NCBI GenBank assembly: GCA_942493375.1
Contig: OW818698.1
Span: 4,588,001 to 4,652,000, forward strand
Source: G942493375 sp942493375
Lineage (GTDB): Bacteria > Armatimonadota > UBA5829
Length of the DNA: 64,000 nt
Direction of reading: 5' to 3'
The notes beneath the pieces were generated by a model. That model searched no databases. It worked only from the letters and a program-made list of their open reading frames with translations, and was not told the origin of the DNA. Position numbers and translations under genes: made by a program. Positions 8,781 to 18,600 of the stretch are shown piece after piece. Each line of letters opens with the position of its first letter. The stretch's first letter is position 1.

Positions 8781-9875
8781 ATGCCTGATATTGAGATCCC
8801 TGCTGTCAAAGAAAAGAAACCGCTTATTATACGGATCCTCACCAGCATATTCTATATCGTTATCGTTATAGGTCTATTTGCCGGGATTCTGATCGGAACT
8901 GACTGGCTGTTTAAAATTGCAATCGAGCCGGCAACAAAGACGCTTGTCTATAACTGGCTGGGATTTGCCAGGTACAGTCCCAGAGGTATGGCGCTCAGTT
9001 TCTTCATAGCCATCCTCACAAAAGTATTGCTTCTGCTGACAGCTCTGATCTTTCTTGTAGGATATATTCGCACCTATTTCAGCCCTGAACGTACTAGAGC
9101 TTTACTGACAGGCAAACATGAGTTCGTCGGTAACATATTGGCTGCCTTGTTGGGCATTGTGACCCCATTCTGCACGTGTTCTGCTATTGCCCTGTTCCTG
9201 GGATTTATCGAAGCAGGCATTCCACTTGGAGTTACACTCTCTTTCCTGATATCTGCTCCAATGATCAATGAACTAGCGATAGGGTTATTAGCCAGTTCAT
9301 TCGGCTGGCAGATAGCAGGTATGTATATTGGGTGCGGACTTGTAATAGCTATCGTAGCTGGCTGGATAGTAGGCAGGTTTAATTCTAGAAATCTGGTTGA
9401 GGACTGGGTGTATGAGATACAGATCGGCAAATCAACCGGACCAATAGACAATCTGAGCTTTTTGGAACGTCTTCAGAGTTCGCGAGACAACCTGAAAGAC
9501 ATAATGGGCAGGATTTGGCCGTTTGTCACCATTGGAATTGCCATAGCAGGAGCAATATATGGTGGTGTACCCGGTGAAGCATTTGCATCCCTTCTTGGTG
9601 GAGACAAATGGTACAGTGTTCCTATCGCTGTTTTGATAGGGGTCCCTATGTATGGTAACGCCGGAGGAGCAGTGCCTATTATGCAGGTCCTACTGCAGAA
9701 GGGCGCTGCGATGGGTACTGCACTTGCATTTGTAATGGCAATGACCGGACTTTCTCTCCCGGAGATGATAGTCCTCCGCAAAGTCCTAAAGCTCAAGATG
9801 ATCCTGATCTTCGTTGGAGTTGTCACGGTTGGAATTATAATAGTGGGATATCTGTTCAACTATATTCTGAGATAG
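8781..9875 (+). CDS. ArsP/DUF318-type permease (UPF0718 family)
   Basis: This 364-aa integral membrane protein has about eight to ten hydrophobic segments and the family signature VTPFCTCSAIALFLGF followed by ISAPMINELA in the first half, with a matching GVPMYGNAGGAVP segment in the second half. PF03773 members include ArsP, an exporter of trivalent organoarsenicals that uses the paired cysteines; other members have unknown substrates. The two cysteines of CTCS are present, so thiol-reactive metalloid export is possible. The ATG at 8781 lies 12 bases after GAGGTG; a GTG at 8766 overlaps that site. No ArsR or thioredoxin-like partner is next to it, so the substrate stays open. Confidence 0.85.
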   Translation: MPDIEIPAVKEKKPLIIRILTSIFYIVIVIGLFAGILIGTDWLFKIAIEPATKTLVYNWLGFARYSPRGMALSFFIAILTKVLLLLTALIFLVGYIRTYFSPERTRALLTGKHEFVGNILAALLGIVTPFCTCSAIALFLGFIEAGIPLGVTLSFLISAPMINELAIGLLASSFGWQIAGMYIGCGLVIAIVAGWIVGRFNSRNLVEDWVYEIQIGKSTGPIDNLSFLERLQSSRDNLKDIMGRIWPFVTIGIAIAGAIYGGVPGEAFASLLGGDKWYSVPIAVLIGVPMYGNAGGAVPIMQVLLQKGAAMGTALAFVMAMTGLSLPEMIVLRKVLKLKMILIFVGVVTVGIIIVGYLFNYILR

Positions 9876-9882
9876 CAAACAT

Positions 9883-9982
9883 GTCATCCTGAGCGTAGCG
9901 AAGGATCTGCTGTATCTGTTTTTGCAAAACAAGAGCAAATGCAGCGCATATGCCGAGATTCTTCATTGCATTCAGAATGACA
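9883..9982. repeat. Dispersed inverted repeat (GTCATCCTGAGCGTAGCGAA...TTCAGAATGAC)
   Basis: This is a second copy of the GTCATYCTGA family, with diverged inner arms and a 50-bp loop. It follows the permease stop codon immediately and may serve as its terminator region. Confidence 0.75.
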
Positions 9983-10105
9983 AGAGTACCTTTGTATTGA
10001 TTGCAGCTTGACGGTTAGTCACGCTTATTGTACACTTTGAACGCGCACGGAAGTGATGTGCGAGACATATATATCGGGCTGTATGAGCCCTACCGGAGTA
10101 TCCAG

Positions 10106-10732
10106 ATGAACACGGAACTACTTGCCTGTCGAAGACTGACAGTTGGAATAGTCTTTCAAGCTATGCCACTTGAACATGCTCAAGTGAATCGGATATATGC
10201 TGATGTTACCGAACGTTTTCCATACCAGCAGATGCAGCATCTACCTGATGGAGGGCGCATGTCCAATGCAACAGGGGATTTCTTTATACAGACTACCCGA
10301 ATGCAGGTCAATGAAAATATCGACTATTTTCATGCGACCAAGGACAAGACCATAGACTTGTTTAACATCGCACAGGCTCGTATGAATGTCCCGCAGTTCA
10401 CCAACTTCGGGGTGAAGCTGACTGCATCTCTACCAGCTGAGGGCAAAGATGCTGCTGCAGCTGTAGAACGCAGCGTATTCAAGTCAGTCCGCGGATCCCT
10501 TGACAAGCTGGGCACCGACCGCAAAGGCGTTGGATTGAGGGTTGTAATACATAAAGAGGGTATTTATGAAGTCAAGATTGAGCCATTGTTCTCGGACATG
10601 ACCCAGATATACATAGACCTCGACGTCCAATATCCTCAGCCGTTTACAGAGATCAAAAGCATCGAATCCAAGCTGGGAGCAGCATACGACTTCCTGTTTG
10701 GTGAAATAAGATCATTCATAGAAGATATATAA
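10106..10732 (+). CDS. Hypothetical cytoplasmic protein
   Basis: This 208-aa soluble protein has no signal peptide or membrane segment. The ATG at 10106 follows CCGGAG with 8-base spacing; a TTG at 10028 would add 26 residues without a better site. It mixes beta strands (LTVGIVFQAMPLE, VGLRVVIHKEGIYEVKIEP) and ends in a helix (AYDFLFGEIRSFIEDI). That pattern loosely recalls TIGR04255-type hypothetical proteins, but the resemblance is weak. No function is assigned. Neighbours give no clue: a permease upstream on the same strand and a convergent pectate-lyase-like gene downstream. Confidence 0.6.
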   Translation: MNTELLACRRLTVGIVFQAMPLEHAQVNRIYADVTERFPYQQMQHLPDGGRMSNATGDFFIQTTRMQVNENIDYFHATKDKTIDLFNIAQARMNVPQFTNFGVKLTASLPAEGKDAAAAVERSVFKSVRGSLDKLGTDRKGVGLRVVIHKEGIYEVKIEPLFSDMTQIYIDLDVQYPQPFTEIKSIESKLGAAYDFLFGEIRSFIEDI

Positions 10733-10771
10733 CCTGCATTATTCGCCAACCACGAATAATGCGATTAAATC

Positions 10772-10847
10772 GTAGGGGCGACCCTCAGCGGTCGCCCGTA
10801 ACACGGGAATGTTTCGGCGGGAAGCCGCTGAGGGCTTCCCCTACGGG
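10772..10847. repeat. Long imperfect hairpin between convergent genes
   Basis: GTAGGGGCGACCCTCAGCGG pairs with CCGCTGAGGGCTTCCCCTAC some 35 bp on, with a second small stem (CCCGTAACACGGG) in the loop. It is probably a dispersed palindromic element and may terminate both converging transcripts. A short CATTATTCG/CGAATAATG hairpin precedes it at about 10737-10762. Confidence 0.75.
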
Positions 10848-10850
10848 TGA

Positions 10851-12557
10851 TTATTCCGCTTCCATCCTCAGGAAATCCATCACTCCATACTGTCCAGGTT
10901 CTGCATAGAAATAGTCGGAGTCGTTTATTGTTTTCATTCCCCATCCTAATGGATAGAACCGCACTTCCAGTTCTCTCATGCCACCTGTCCCGAATGCCTT
11001 TCTAAGATCGACTGCATGGTAGATGAACTCCCCTCCGAATGTTTCATTCATCAGTGCCTGCATTTCACCGTTGGCTGTGTCGATGACTTTCACGGCGTAG
11101 GAGGCAGGTACTGTTCCTTTTTTCTGTCTCCAGGTCAGGAACGGAAATTTATCCAAATCTACTTTGATGCGTGCGGTAATATGTGCCCAGTCGGGTTTCT
11201 GTTTGAATACAAACATTGTATCTGTGCCGGATGTTGCCAGAACAAGGTATTCGGAGTTCTTCTTTGCAGTGGCATCCATATATCCTATGATTGTTGGGGT
11301 TAATGCTATATAATTCTCAGTGTTCGTTTGCTGCTTATGGGTACCATCTACTCCATCGGTCATATCCGGCTCAGCCTTTAGCTTCCATTCAGCCAGGTCT
11401 CGTTTCACAGCTTCTTTGGTCTCTTTATCGGTCAGGATCTTCTTGGTGCTGGGCGCTTTTTTTGCAATCGGTTTACGAAGTCCGGCCGGCAGGTCCTCAA
11501 GTAGTTCGCCTGTGCAGTCCTCCACTTTATAACAGAGCATTTTTGGACTGGTGTTGATAAAATAGTTGTTCAGGTCTATCTTCTTGTCCAACATAACAGG
11601 TTGACCACCCACAAACTGGCATCTTGAGAAGATTATATTATTGGGGATTTCCTTGCATAACACCGCACCGTTAGCATTGTAGCTGGCATTAGCTGATATA
11701 AGGCAGTCATCAAATATTACAGTGTTACCGAGTGTGTTTTCTGCATACTTGGTGAAGTTATAGACCGTAGTGAAACCACCACCCTCACCTCCAAATCTGC
11801 ACTGCTTGAGTGTCAGGTTGCTGCCATAATTATCGATCCACCTGAGACCAGCCGCACCAGTCAATGGTACTCCACACAGGTTTTCAATTGTCAGTCTCCC
11901 TCCCCTGTGCTCTATTGCTGCTTTATCCCTCACCCGGTTATCGGTAGTTATCCAGCAATCGCGCATGGATGCCTGGTCGCTGCGTTTGTTAAACCAGGTC
12001 TGAGCATTCTGTACGAACTCACAGTCTTTTATATCTACTTTGGTTGAAAGGACATCCGTGTAAACTGCGAATCCTGATGCATTGTAGAACCGGCAGTGGT
12101 CGATGACTATCTGCCCAGTGTCCAGGTTCGGATTGTGGAACTCTATCTGGTTCTTCCCACCCATAAATGTTATATTCTGTATTGTATACTGCCATGCATA
12201 ACCAGAGGTCAGAATATTCTTATCCGGGTTGGTCTGCAGCAATGTAGCCTGATATTCCCCACGGACACAGAACCCACCCATGCCTATCTCATCACTGATC
12301 TTATACACTCCACCCGGGAAGACTACGCTTGGTCCTCCGGTAAAGTAGACACCAAGTGTGGACTGTTGACTGAATGACGCACTCTGAGCTGCAGTAAATG
12401 CTGACTTAATAGCTTCAGTATCGTCAGTGCTGCCGTCCCCTTTAGCCCCATAATCTCTGACATTAAATATGCCGTTTTGCGTATCAGCAAACGCTGGTAG
12501 AAGGCACAGGCATACAATAAGTGATGATATAAGTAGAACAAGAACAGACCTGATCAT
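10851..12557 (-). CDS. Secreted pectate lyase superfamily protein (right-handed beta-helix)
   Basis: This is a 568-aa exported protein. Residues 1-24 form a signal peptide ending CLLPAFA. The segment FNVRDYGAKGDGSTDDTEAI at about 30-50 is the classic opening of the pectate-lyase-3/GH28-like beta-helix fold. The helix runs to about residue 330, followed by a linker with lysine- and proline-rich stretches (about 355-400) and a C-terminal beta domain. GGAGG sits 6 bases before the ATG. The family cleaves or binds acidic or neutral polysaccharides such as pectin; no catalytic residues can be named with confidence. Confidence 0.82.
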   Translation of the reverse strand: MIRSVLVLLISSLIVCLCLLPAFADTQNGIFNVRDYGAKGDGSTDDTEAIKSAFTAAQSASFSQQSTLGVYFTGGPSVVFPGGVYKISDEIGMGGFCVRGEYQATLLQTNPDKNILTSGYAWQYTIQNITFMGGKNQIEFHNPNLDTGQIVIDHCRFYNASGFAVYTDVLSTKVDIKDCEFVQNAQTWFNKRSDQASMRDCWITTDNRVRDKAAIEHRGGRLTIENLCGVPLTGAAGLRWIDNYGSNLTLKQCRFGGEGGGFTTVYNFTKYAENTLGNTVIFDDCLISANASYNANGAVLCKEIPNNIIFSRCQFVGGQPVMLDKKIDLNNYFINTSPKMLCYKVEDCTGELLEDLPAGLRKPIAKKAPSTKKILTDKETKEAVKRDLAEWKLKAEPDMTDGVDGTHKQQTNTENYIALTPTIIGYMDATAKKNSEYLVLATSGTDTMFVFKQKPDWAHITARIKVDLDKFPFLTWRQKKGTVPASYAVKVIDTANGEMQALMNETFGGEFIYHAVDLRKAFGTGGMRELEVRFYPLGWGMKTINDSDYFYAEPGQYGVMDFLRMEAE

Positions 12558-12629
12558 AGGGTTCCTCCGAAGTATTTAACTTGGAGTTTAGTTACACTGA
12601 TGAGGCGCTTAGTCCTTCATGAAATGAGG

Positions 12630-13187
12630 CTATTGATATGTGTCGAGAAGTTTGCCGAGGTCGGGATTGGGGTCTTTTACTTGTCTTGTGACAGTCCGTG
12701 TTTCACCCCCTGCAACATATGTTTTTCCACATTCCGGGCATATACCACCTGTGAGGGTTACCGTTTGAGAGACTACTTCACGCCCTTCACTGGAAGCTTT
12801 TGACCTTTCGCGAGATACATGCTCACCTTCATGCCCGGATACAGCTGCTGCTGAAGCTTCCGGAGATACATTAGTAGGGGTTTGAAAAGACACACCGGGA
12901 TCGTCGGAAACGTCCTGATATTTTCGAGACTGACACGTCTGACATTTCGAATTATTTAGTTTCTGAGCAGATTCCGCCTTGGCTGAGTTCTGAGCAGAGT
13001 CCGTTTTGACCGAGTTTAGTGCAGAATCAGCTTTGGCCAGAGCCTGTGCGCTTGCCTCTGAGTCAGATGAACGATTGTTTCTGACTGATAAATACCCGTA
13101 TTCTTTTGCAGATGACCCACTGACCGGAGATATCATATTAAGGATGCCTGTAAAACAAGTATGCAAGACATAGAATAATCTAGTCAT
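12630..13187 (-). CDS. Short SprA-related putative metalloprotease
   Basis: This 185-aa protein begins with a hydrophobic N-terminus, followed by an A/S/K/E-rich low-complexity stretch with repeats of KADSALNS/KTDSAQNS type (about residues 48-80). Then comes a conserved block: CQTCQSRKYQD, SDDPGVSFQTP, a zinc-like HEGEH motif, VSQTVTL and CPECGKTYVAGG. This arrangement matches what I recall of SprA-related (PF12118) proteins of unknown role, whose HExxH-like site suggests peptidase activity. Two CxxC pairs may bind a metal. Start is uncertain: ATG 13187 is preferred over TTG 13202 and a later ATG 13136. Confidence 0.6.
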   Translation of the reverse strand: MTRLFYVLHTCFTGILNMISPVSGSSAKEYGYLSVRNNRSSDSEASAQALAKADSALNSVKTDSAQNSAKAESAQKLNNSKCQTCQSRKYQDVSDDPGVSFQTPTNVSPEASAAAVSGHEGEHVSRERSKASSEGREVVSQTVTLTGGICPECGKTYVAGGETRTVTRQVKDPNPDLGKLLDTYQ

Positions 13188-13259
13188 GTATTTGTTCCAC
13201 AATAGCCAGTTACATATGCACTAGGGATGCATTATTCTGTATTTAGTTATATGGTTTTA

Positions 13260-13634
13260 CTAGTCAATGAATTCAACCTGGGGTAAATCCTTGAAATGAG
13301 CATCACTGGTTAATACAGCTGCCCCAGTCATCAGGGCCGTGGCATATATTATTGCATCAGCCATTGCCAGTTTATGCTCAATGCTGACTCTTGCCGCAAA
13401 GACAGCCATTGACTGATCGAGTTGCACCACCTGGCATTTAGTCATTTGAGCAACAGCCATTGCTGCAGCCTGGCGATTTATCTGTTGTTCGATCTTTTTA
13501 CTGACCTCGTAGATGATGATTGAAGGACAGATTATTTCCGATTGGTTGAGTATATGGCGTTTATAACCGATTGCCAGTGAGTCACCTTTGAAATAAGCAA
13601 TCCATCCTACAGAATCGATTATCTTCAAAGCCAT
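13260..13634 (-). CDS. vapC: PIN-domain ribonuclease, VapC-type toxin
   Basis: This 124-aa protein has the acidic tetrad of PIN nucleases: D7 (KIIDSVGW), E43 (IYEVSKK), D93 (MADAIIYA) and D111 (LTSDAHF). VapC toxins bind magnesium and cut tRNA or rRNA unless held by their antitoxin. The gene starts 2 bases after the stop of the AbrB-type gene at 13637, the usual antitoxin-first order. RNA target unknown. Confidence 0.88.
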   Translation of the reverse strand: MALKIIDSVGWIAYFKGDSLAIGYKRHILNQSEIICPSIIIYEVSKKIEQQINRQAAAMAVAQMTKCQVVQLDQSMAVFAARVSIEHKLAMADAIIYATALMTGAAVLTSDAHFKDLPQVEFID

Positions 13635-13636
13635 CT

Positions 13637-13849
13637 CTATATCTGCCTTTCGGTTTCGTCCCGAATACCGTCAAGTGTGAGATCCGGAAACATACCTTCC
13701 ATTTCAGATATATCGCAATCTGGAACTATTTCAATCACGTTTCCCATCGGAATCACCGATACAGTCTGACCTTTATGTATTCCAATTGCTTCACGGACTT
13801 CAAGTGGAATTACTATCTGATACTTACTGGAAACCTTGACTTGAGCCAT
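13637..13849 (-). CDS. vapB: AbrB/MazE-type antitoxin of the VapBC pair
   Basis: This 70-aa protein opens with the SpoVT/AbrB swapped-hairpin fold (VKVSSKYQIVIPLEVREAIG), which binds operator DNA, followed by an acidic C-terminal tail (EMEGMFPDLTLDGIRDETE) suited to wrap the toxin. The ATG at 13849 follows GGAGG at 7 bases; an upstream start at 13897 adds residues without a site. Such antitoxins normally repress their own promoter together with the toxin. Confidence 0.88.
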   Translation of the reverse strand: MAQVKVSSKYQIVIPLEVREAIGIHKGQTVSVIPMGNVIEIVPDCDISEMEGMFPDLTLDGIRDETERQI

Positions 13850-14021
13850 ATGTAACCTCCGTTCAACGAAATGCTTATCGATACTCCAGTATCCCAATTA
13901 CCTTCGGAGTTGTCAATAAAAATGGAATACAAGACGTTGAGGAAGAATTGCATTTCTGCAGATTGATGACGAAAAAAAGATTGGGCTGGAACTAACATCC
14001 AACCCAATCCCAATTAACAAC

Positions 14022-14101
14022 TAACCCGCATTATTCACTAAGCTTCGCTTTTGTCCGGCAGTAGGGACAAAAGCTGAGTTGATCATGAATAATGCGGGCT
14101 A
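14022..14101. repeat. MITE-like element CCCGCATTATTCA...TGAATAATGCGGG, intact copy
   Basis: This 80-bp element has terminal inverted repeats AACCCGCATTATTCA and TGAATAATGCGGGCT and the inner hairpin CTTTTGTCC...GGGACAAAAG. Its orientation is opposite to the copy at 22564. It lies just downstream of the SGNH gene stop codon. Confidence 0.88.
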
Positions 14102-14117
14102 AACTATTTGATGTACT

Positions 14118-15455
14118 CTAGAACAAACAAGTTACAGAATCTGCAAGCAGTTTGTGTCCTGCGTTGTTGGGGTGGTTGATTCCATTTACGTTAAGTGTGC
14201 AGAATGGAATTCCCTGGTACTGCAGGTGCTCCCAGCGTATGGATGAATCAGCAATCGCTACACCCTTGTTGGCTGCAGCAAATTCTTTTGCGAACTTATC
14301 ATACCATCTGACGGAAGCTTTATACTTTTCGCCAAATGTATTAGAGTCGAACCAGGTGAAAGCAGGGGTCATTATGATCCATTCGATCCCCTGGGCATCA
14401 AACATGTCTTTGATCTGTTTATAGTTAGCACCTGTTCCAATGGGGTCTCCACCGGGATAGGTATCATTTACGAATTCCATGACAACCAGATCAGGCTTCT
14501 TATCCAGGACGTGCTCTTTCATATTGAACTCTTGTCCAATCGGTGTCTGCAGGAATGATGCAGTGCCACGTCCGCCCCATGCAGTGGTATCGAGTTCGAT
14601 TTTAGCATCCGGGAACTTTGCACAAAGATCTCTGTAGAAAACTTTCTGCCAGACAAATGTTTCATAGTCTGTGACAGATCCGCCGGTAGTTACGCTGTCT
14701 CCCCATGCAAGAATCTTCAGTGGTTCATGGTTCTGTATCTTAGCCCAGGTCTTAGGAAGCAGTTTGGAAGCAACAGAAGCGCCTTTGGGCTGTGGGAACT
14801 TCAATTCCGAGATAATATACAGGTTCTCATCTGTAAGCTGTGTGGCAGCCTTGCGGGTGAATATATTGACTACCGGATATGTCTTTTTAGGAAGTGTCGG
14901 AGGAACCGGCAGTTGAATCTCTGGTTTACCTTTGTAGTATACGAGTTTGCCAAGTGAGTTAACGGCGACGGTATCAATTCTCAATAGATAGTGATCGTAG
15001 TCTACATAGACTGTCTGGGCAGGATCTATGCTTGAACCTTCAGCCAGCCTACCGAAGAATCCCCATTCTCCAGCAACTCCGTAGTCTTTATCTTTGACAA
15101 AGATCTTCTTGCCTTCTTTGTCACCTTTGACTACTACAGACTCAGCGACCAGAGTGTCCTTGGCTCCTGTCATTGTGTTGTCTATACTTCGGAATCTGCC
15201 ACCCTGATTCCAGAAAGCCCCTGCAGGATTAAAACCGGGGAGACCTGCATACTCTTCGTTTCTCTCCTGAACGAAAGTAGGAGAATCAACAGCAATAACC
15301 TGCTTTTTGATCACGATTGGTTTAGGGGATAAGGTGTATGTTCCTGCTACTTGAATAGAGAAGTCATTGACGACTTTGACATTCAATTTAGGTGCACTGG
15401 ATGCCACAGAAATTCCTCCCATAAGTAGAATAATAGATGCCAATAGAATACGCAT
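14118..15455 (-). CDS. Secreted SGNH/GDSL hydrolase with N-terminal beta domain
   Basis: This 445-aa exported protein has a signal peptide MRILLASIILLMGGISVASS. Residues 25-240 form a beta-rich domain; from about 255 the SGNH esterase fold begins, with block I WGDSVTTGGS (nucleophile Ser), block II WGGRGTASF, block III EFVND and a block V histidine in NHPNNAGHKLL. Members deacetylate or de-esterify polysaccharides. The ATG at 15455 follows CAGGAG at 6 bases; an earlier ATG at 15491 lacks a site. It fits the polysaccharide-degradation theme of the region. Confidence 0.82.
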   Translation of the reverse strand: MRILLASIILLMGGISVASSAPKLNVKVVNDFSIQVAGTYTLSPKPIVIKKQVIAVDSPTFVQERNEEYAGLPGFNPAGAFWNQGGRFRSIDNTMTGAKDTLVAESVVVKGDKEGKKIFVKDKDYGVAGEWGFFGRLAEGSSIDPAQTVYVDYDHYLLRIDTVAVNSLGKLVYYKGKPEIQLPVPPTLPKKTYPVVNIFTRKAATQLTDENLYIISELKFPQPKGASVASKLLPKTWAKIQNHEPLKILAWGDSVTTGGSVTDYETFVWQKVFYRDLCAKFPDAKIELDTTAWGGRGTASFLQTPIGQEFNMKEHVLDKKPDLVVMEFVNDTYPGGDPIGTGANYKQIKDMFDAQGIEWIIMTPAFTWFDSNTFGEKYKASVRWYDKFAKEFAAANKGVAIADSSIRWEHLQYQGIPFCTLNVNGINHPNNAGHKLLADSVTCLF

Positions 15456-15568
15456 GCATTGCTCCTGTAATTTGTTGGCTTCGTGCATCAATATAACCGC
15501 ACGATATCAGCCGAATTACACGTATTATAACACAAGCATTACCGGGCTCGTTAACAGATGGCAGGCAT

Positions 15569-15674
15569 GTCATTCTGAACGCAGTGAAGAATCTGTCATC
15601 CTGAAGAATGAAGGATCTGCTTTTCAAACAATGCACTACCCAAAAGCAGATTCTTCACTGCGTTCAGAATGACA
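15569..15674. repeat. Dispersed inverted repeat (GTCATTCTGAACGCAGTGAAGA...)
   Basis: This is a near-perfect 106-bp inverted repeat of the GTCATYCTGA family: the outer arm GTCATTCTGAACGCAGTGAA matches its reverse complement at 15655-15674. An extra internal arm TGTCATCCTGAAGAATGAAG is inserted. It lies downstream of the 1125-aa glycosidase gene. Confidence 0.88.
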
Positions 15675-15691
15675 ATGACCGGTTACGGTTA

Positions 15692-18600
15692 TTATTTCGG
15701 TGACAACACCACTCTGTATACTTCCCCGAAATCGGCTCTGTCTTTGGCCAGCAGCCTGAATGTGAATGTAGTCTCTGTTTGAATCCCCTTGGTGATCAGG
15801 AATTTACTTACTAATGTGTCTCCCAGATATGGAGTATCCAGCTTTATTGGGACTTCCACCCGCTGATCACCTGACGTGGCAACCAGGTAGACTCCTCCAA
15901 CACCTCCCGCTGATTTTGGAGACAACCAGCTTGCTTCGCCGATATTTCCAAGTGATGCTTCAACATAAACCGCTTTCCCTGCGCCAACTATCATGCGTCC
16001 GTCATTAGCAACAGGCTTACCGTTTACCCGCAGGTAATTGAACTCGGAATTAAGGTATTTGAGCGGATTTTGTTTGTTGTAAGGTACATTGCCGACAGCG
16101 AGTAATGGTGTATCAGCTGACGTTGTGCCGGTGCCTTCAGTCTTTAGCTCTGGGAACTTGCCGTCTATGAACATATCTGCCCAGGCAAGCGCAGATTCTT
16201 TGTATATCCCGGCATATCCGGATATGTATTTATCTCGATCAACAGTCAGCACAACATCAGGTTTGCGAGTTTCATGTGGGGTCTTGTATTTCTTTGCAAT
16301 TCTGGTAAACTCCATTGCAGCAGACCTTGGAGTTCCATCTGGATTAATAACGCCATAGTCGCTCTTTTCATCGACTCTCAGGCCACCTGGCCACCACCAG
16401 CCTGCGCTGGCATTAGCACCAACTTCATAGGTCATGTTCATGAAGCTGCGATAATAGTCAGCTTCTGCAGATTCCTGGTCCATTCCGGTTCCGGGTGTAT
16501 ACTTTGCAGGCAACACACCTACGAACAGTGGGGAGCCAAACTCCGCCCAGAATATCGGCTTTCCTCGACTGACGAACCTGGCATAAGCGGAATCGAATCC
16601 ACCTTTCAAGAATCCCCGTCGGTCTCCACCAATGTTATAACCTTCTGGTGATGTAAAGTCCAGATGCTTTATCCCGCTGGCAAGGTCTATTGGCAGCTGA
16701 GTAGCAGGCCATTCGCCGCCAAGTCCTCCCCAGCCGCTCCTTGCACCCATCAGATGGACTTGATCATGGGTCTTTATGTTCTCCCGTGAAGTCCGGTAGC
16801 CCTTATTAAATCGGTCGTCCCAGAACCTTCGGTATGCAGCGATATATACCCGCCAATCGCCTTCTTTGATCAACTGGTCGTCTGTAGGGCCGGTGATAGT
16901 ACCATCAACACGCTTTGCTGTATAACCCCAGTCCTTTTCTGCATTATCAACACTGCCATATTGATCGATGACCCATTTCTGCCATTCCCAGTCGAATGAT
17001 TTTCTAGCCTCATAAGGACCGACATGCACTTCCCATCCCATATCGTATGCAAAGAACGCCGGGCTCTGCGCTAAATGAGCTGCTGTTATCAGCTTGTTTG
17101 CCAGCTGGAAATCCTGCCAGAGTGGATGGAGCCCCGGGACATACATGTTGATCTTGATACCGTACTTTTCCGCTCGAGCCATGAAATCCATCAGAGGTCT
17201 GGCTTGTACCTCTGTGCCATATGAAATACTGAGCAGGTTCATTCCCAGACTTTTAGCAAGCAAAAGGTCTTCATCGATTATCTGCGGGTCATACTGGTCG
17301 GGAGATAACCAGTGCAGCCAGTATTCGGAGGGCTCCTGGCCTACCGAATATCTGGGCCAGTAGTTCATACCCAGACCATACCACTTCTCTCCATTTAAGT
17401 AGAAATCAGCACCTTTTGCAGTGATAACCTCTTTGTCCGTCAGCTTGTTATACTTAATCACACTCATACTGTGTGATATTTCATCCACCTGCATACCGTC
17501 AACTGAGAGTGTTGTCCGGATTGTATATTCACCCTCTTTCAACTTGGGTGAACGTCCTTGAACGTAGATCGGTTTAGCATCAGGACCTGCTGGTGCTTCT
17601 ATTTCTACTTTCGTATTATTCAGGATTCTGCCATCCATACTGATTGTATATTCAACCTGCACTTTGGTATTCGATTTGCCCAGGTTGTTTATATAAGCTC
17701 CGAGCTTTACCGACTCGCCTTCAACGTATGCAAAGTGTTCGGAACCAGCGTTCGCCAGGAATATCCCTCTGGCCATCCGTTTGATCACGTCTGCCAGTAT
17801 CGTTGTCCCGTATGAATCAGTTTTCTCAATGTCAGCCTGAGCAAAACCGGCATAACCAAAGATCGATCCTTTGTAAGCTCCTTCGGTATTTAGGTACAGA
17901 TGCGCTCCTATACCCCGTTGTTTTCCCATAGAATCAAGCACGTAGAGTAGGGGGATCTGTCTGGAGCTGCGGAGTTTGTCTGACCCGAGCCCAAGGTTGC
18001 GTTGTATAGATGCAGTAACCATTCCATCAAAAGGTAATGTTGCTCCGTTGTCAGCCAGTGTGATAAGTCCGGCTTGCGTATTATGGACTTTATAACCAGG
18101 ACTTATCGATTCGATAGTCGGAGGTGTAAAATCAACATTGTCGCTGGAGTTCTTAACTGCTTCAATCCCGGCTACCCAGTATTCGTGGGCTATTCCCATC
18201 TGCTGCTTTGAGATACCACTGGCTATGCCAACTGAGAGCCTGGCAGCATTTTGCGGGTTAAGGTGGTCTTTATCTCCGCCACGTCCAGCAGGTGATTTAT
18301 CTACCCAGAACGCAAAGTCCGATGGAGTCAGAGCGTAGCGTTTCCACTGGGCTGTCAGTTTCACTACTCCCATCCAGCGTGTACCGTCCTTTTCGACCCA
18401 TTCGAGTATGAGTTCAGGAGTATTTGGCCCACCTTTCGCCCAGAATACAGTTGTCGAATAACCATCAGGAAAAGGTTTCTCAAAATCAGGAGATGCAAAT
18501 GTTTCCCAGTCATCAAGCTTGCTGACTTGCACATGCAAAGATTTGGGCACATTGACAGATGCAGAGTCAGTCACTTCATATATTGTATTGTTAGTCATAG

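Noticed and set aside
13260..13849. Prophage or defence island marked by the toxin-antitoxin pair
   Set aside because: No integrase, phage or restriction genes nearby; an isolated VapBC pair is common in chromosomes.
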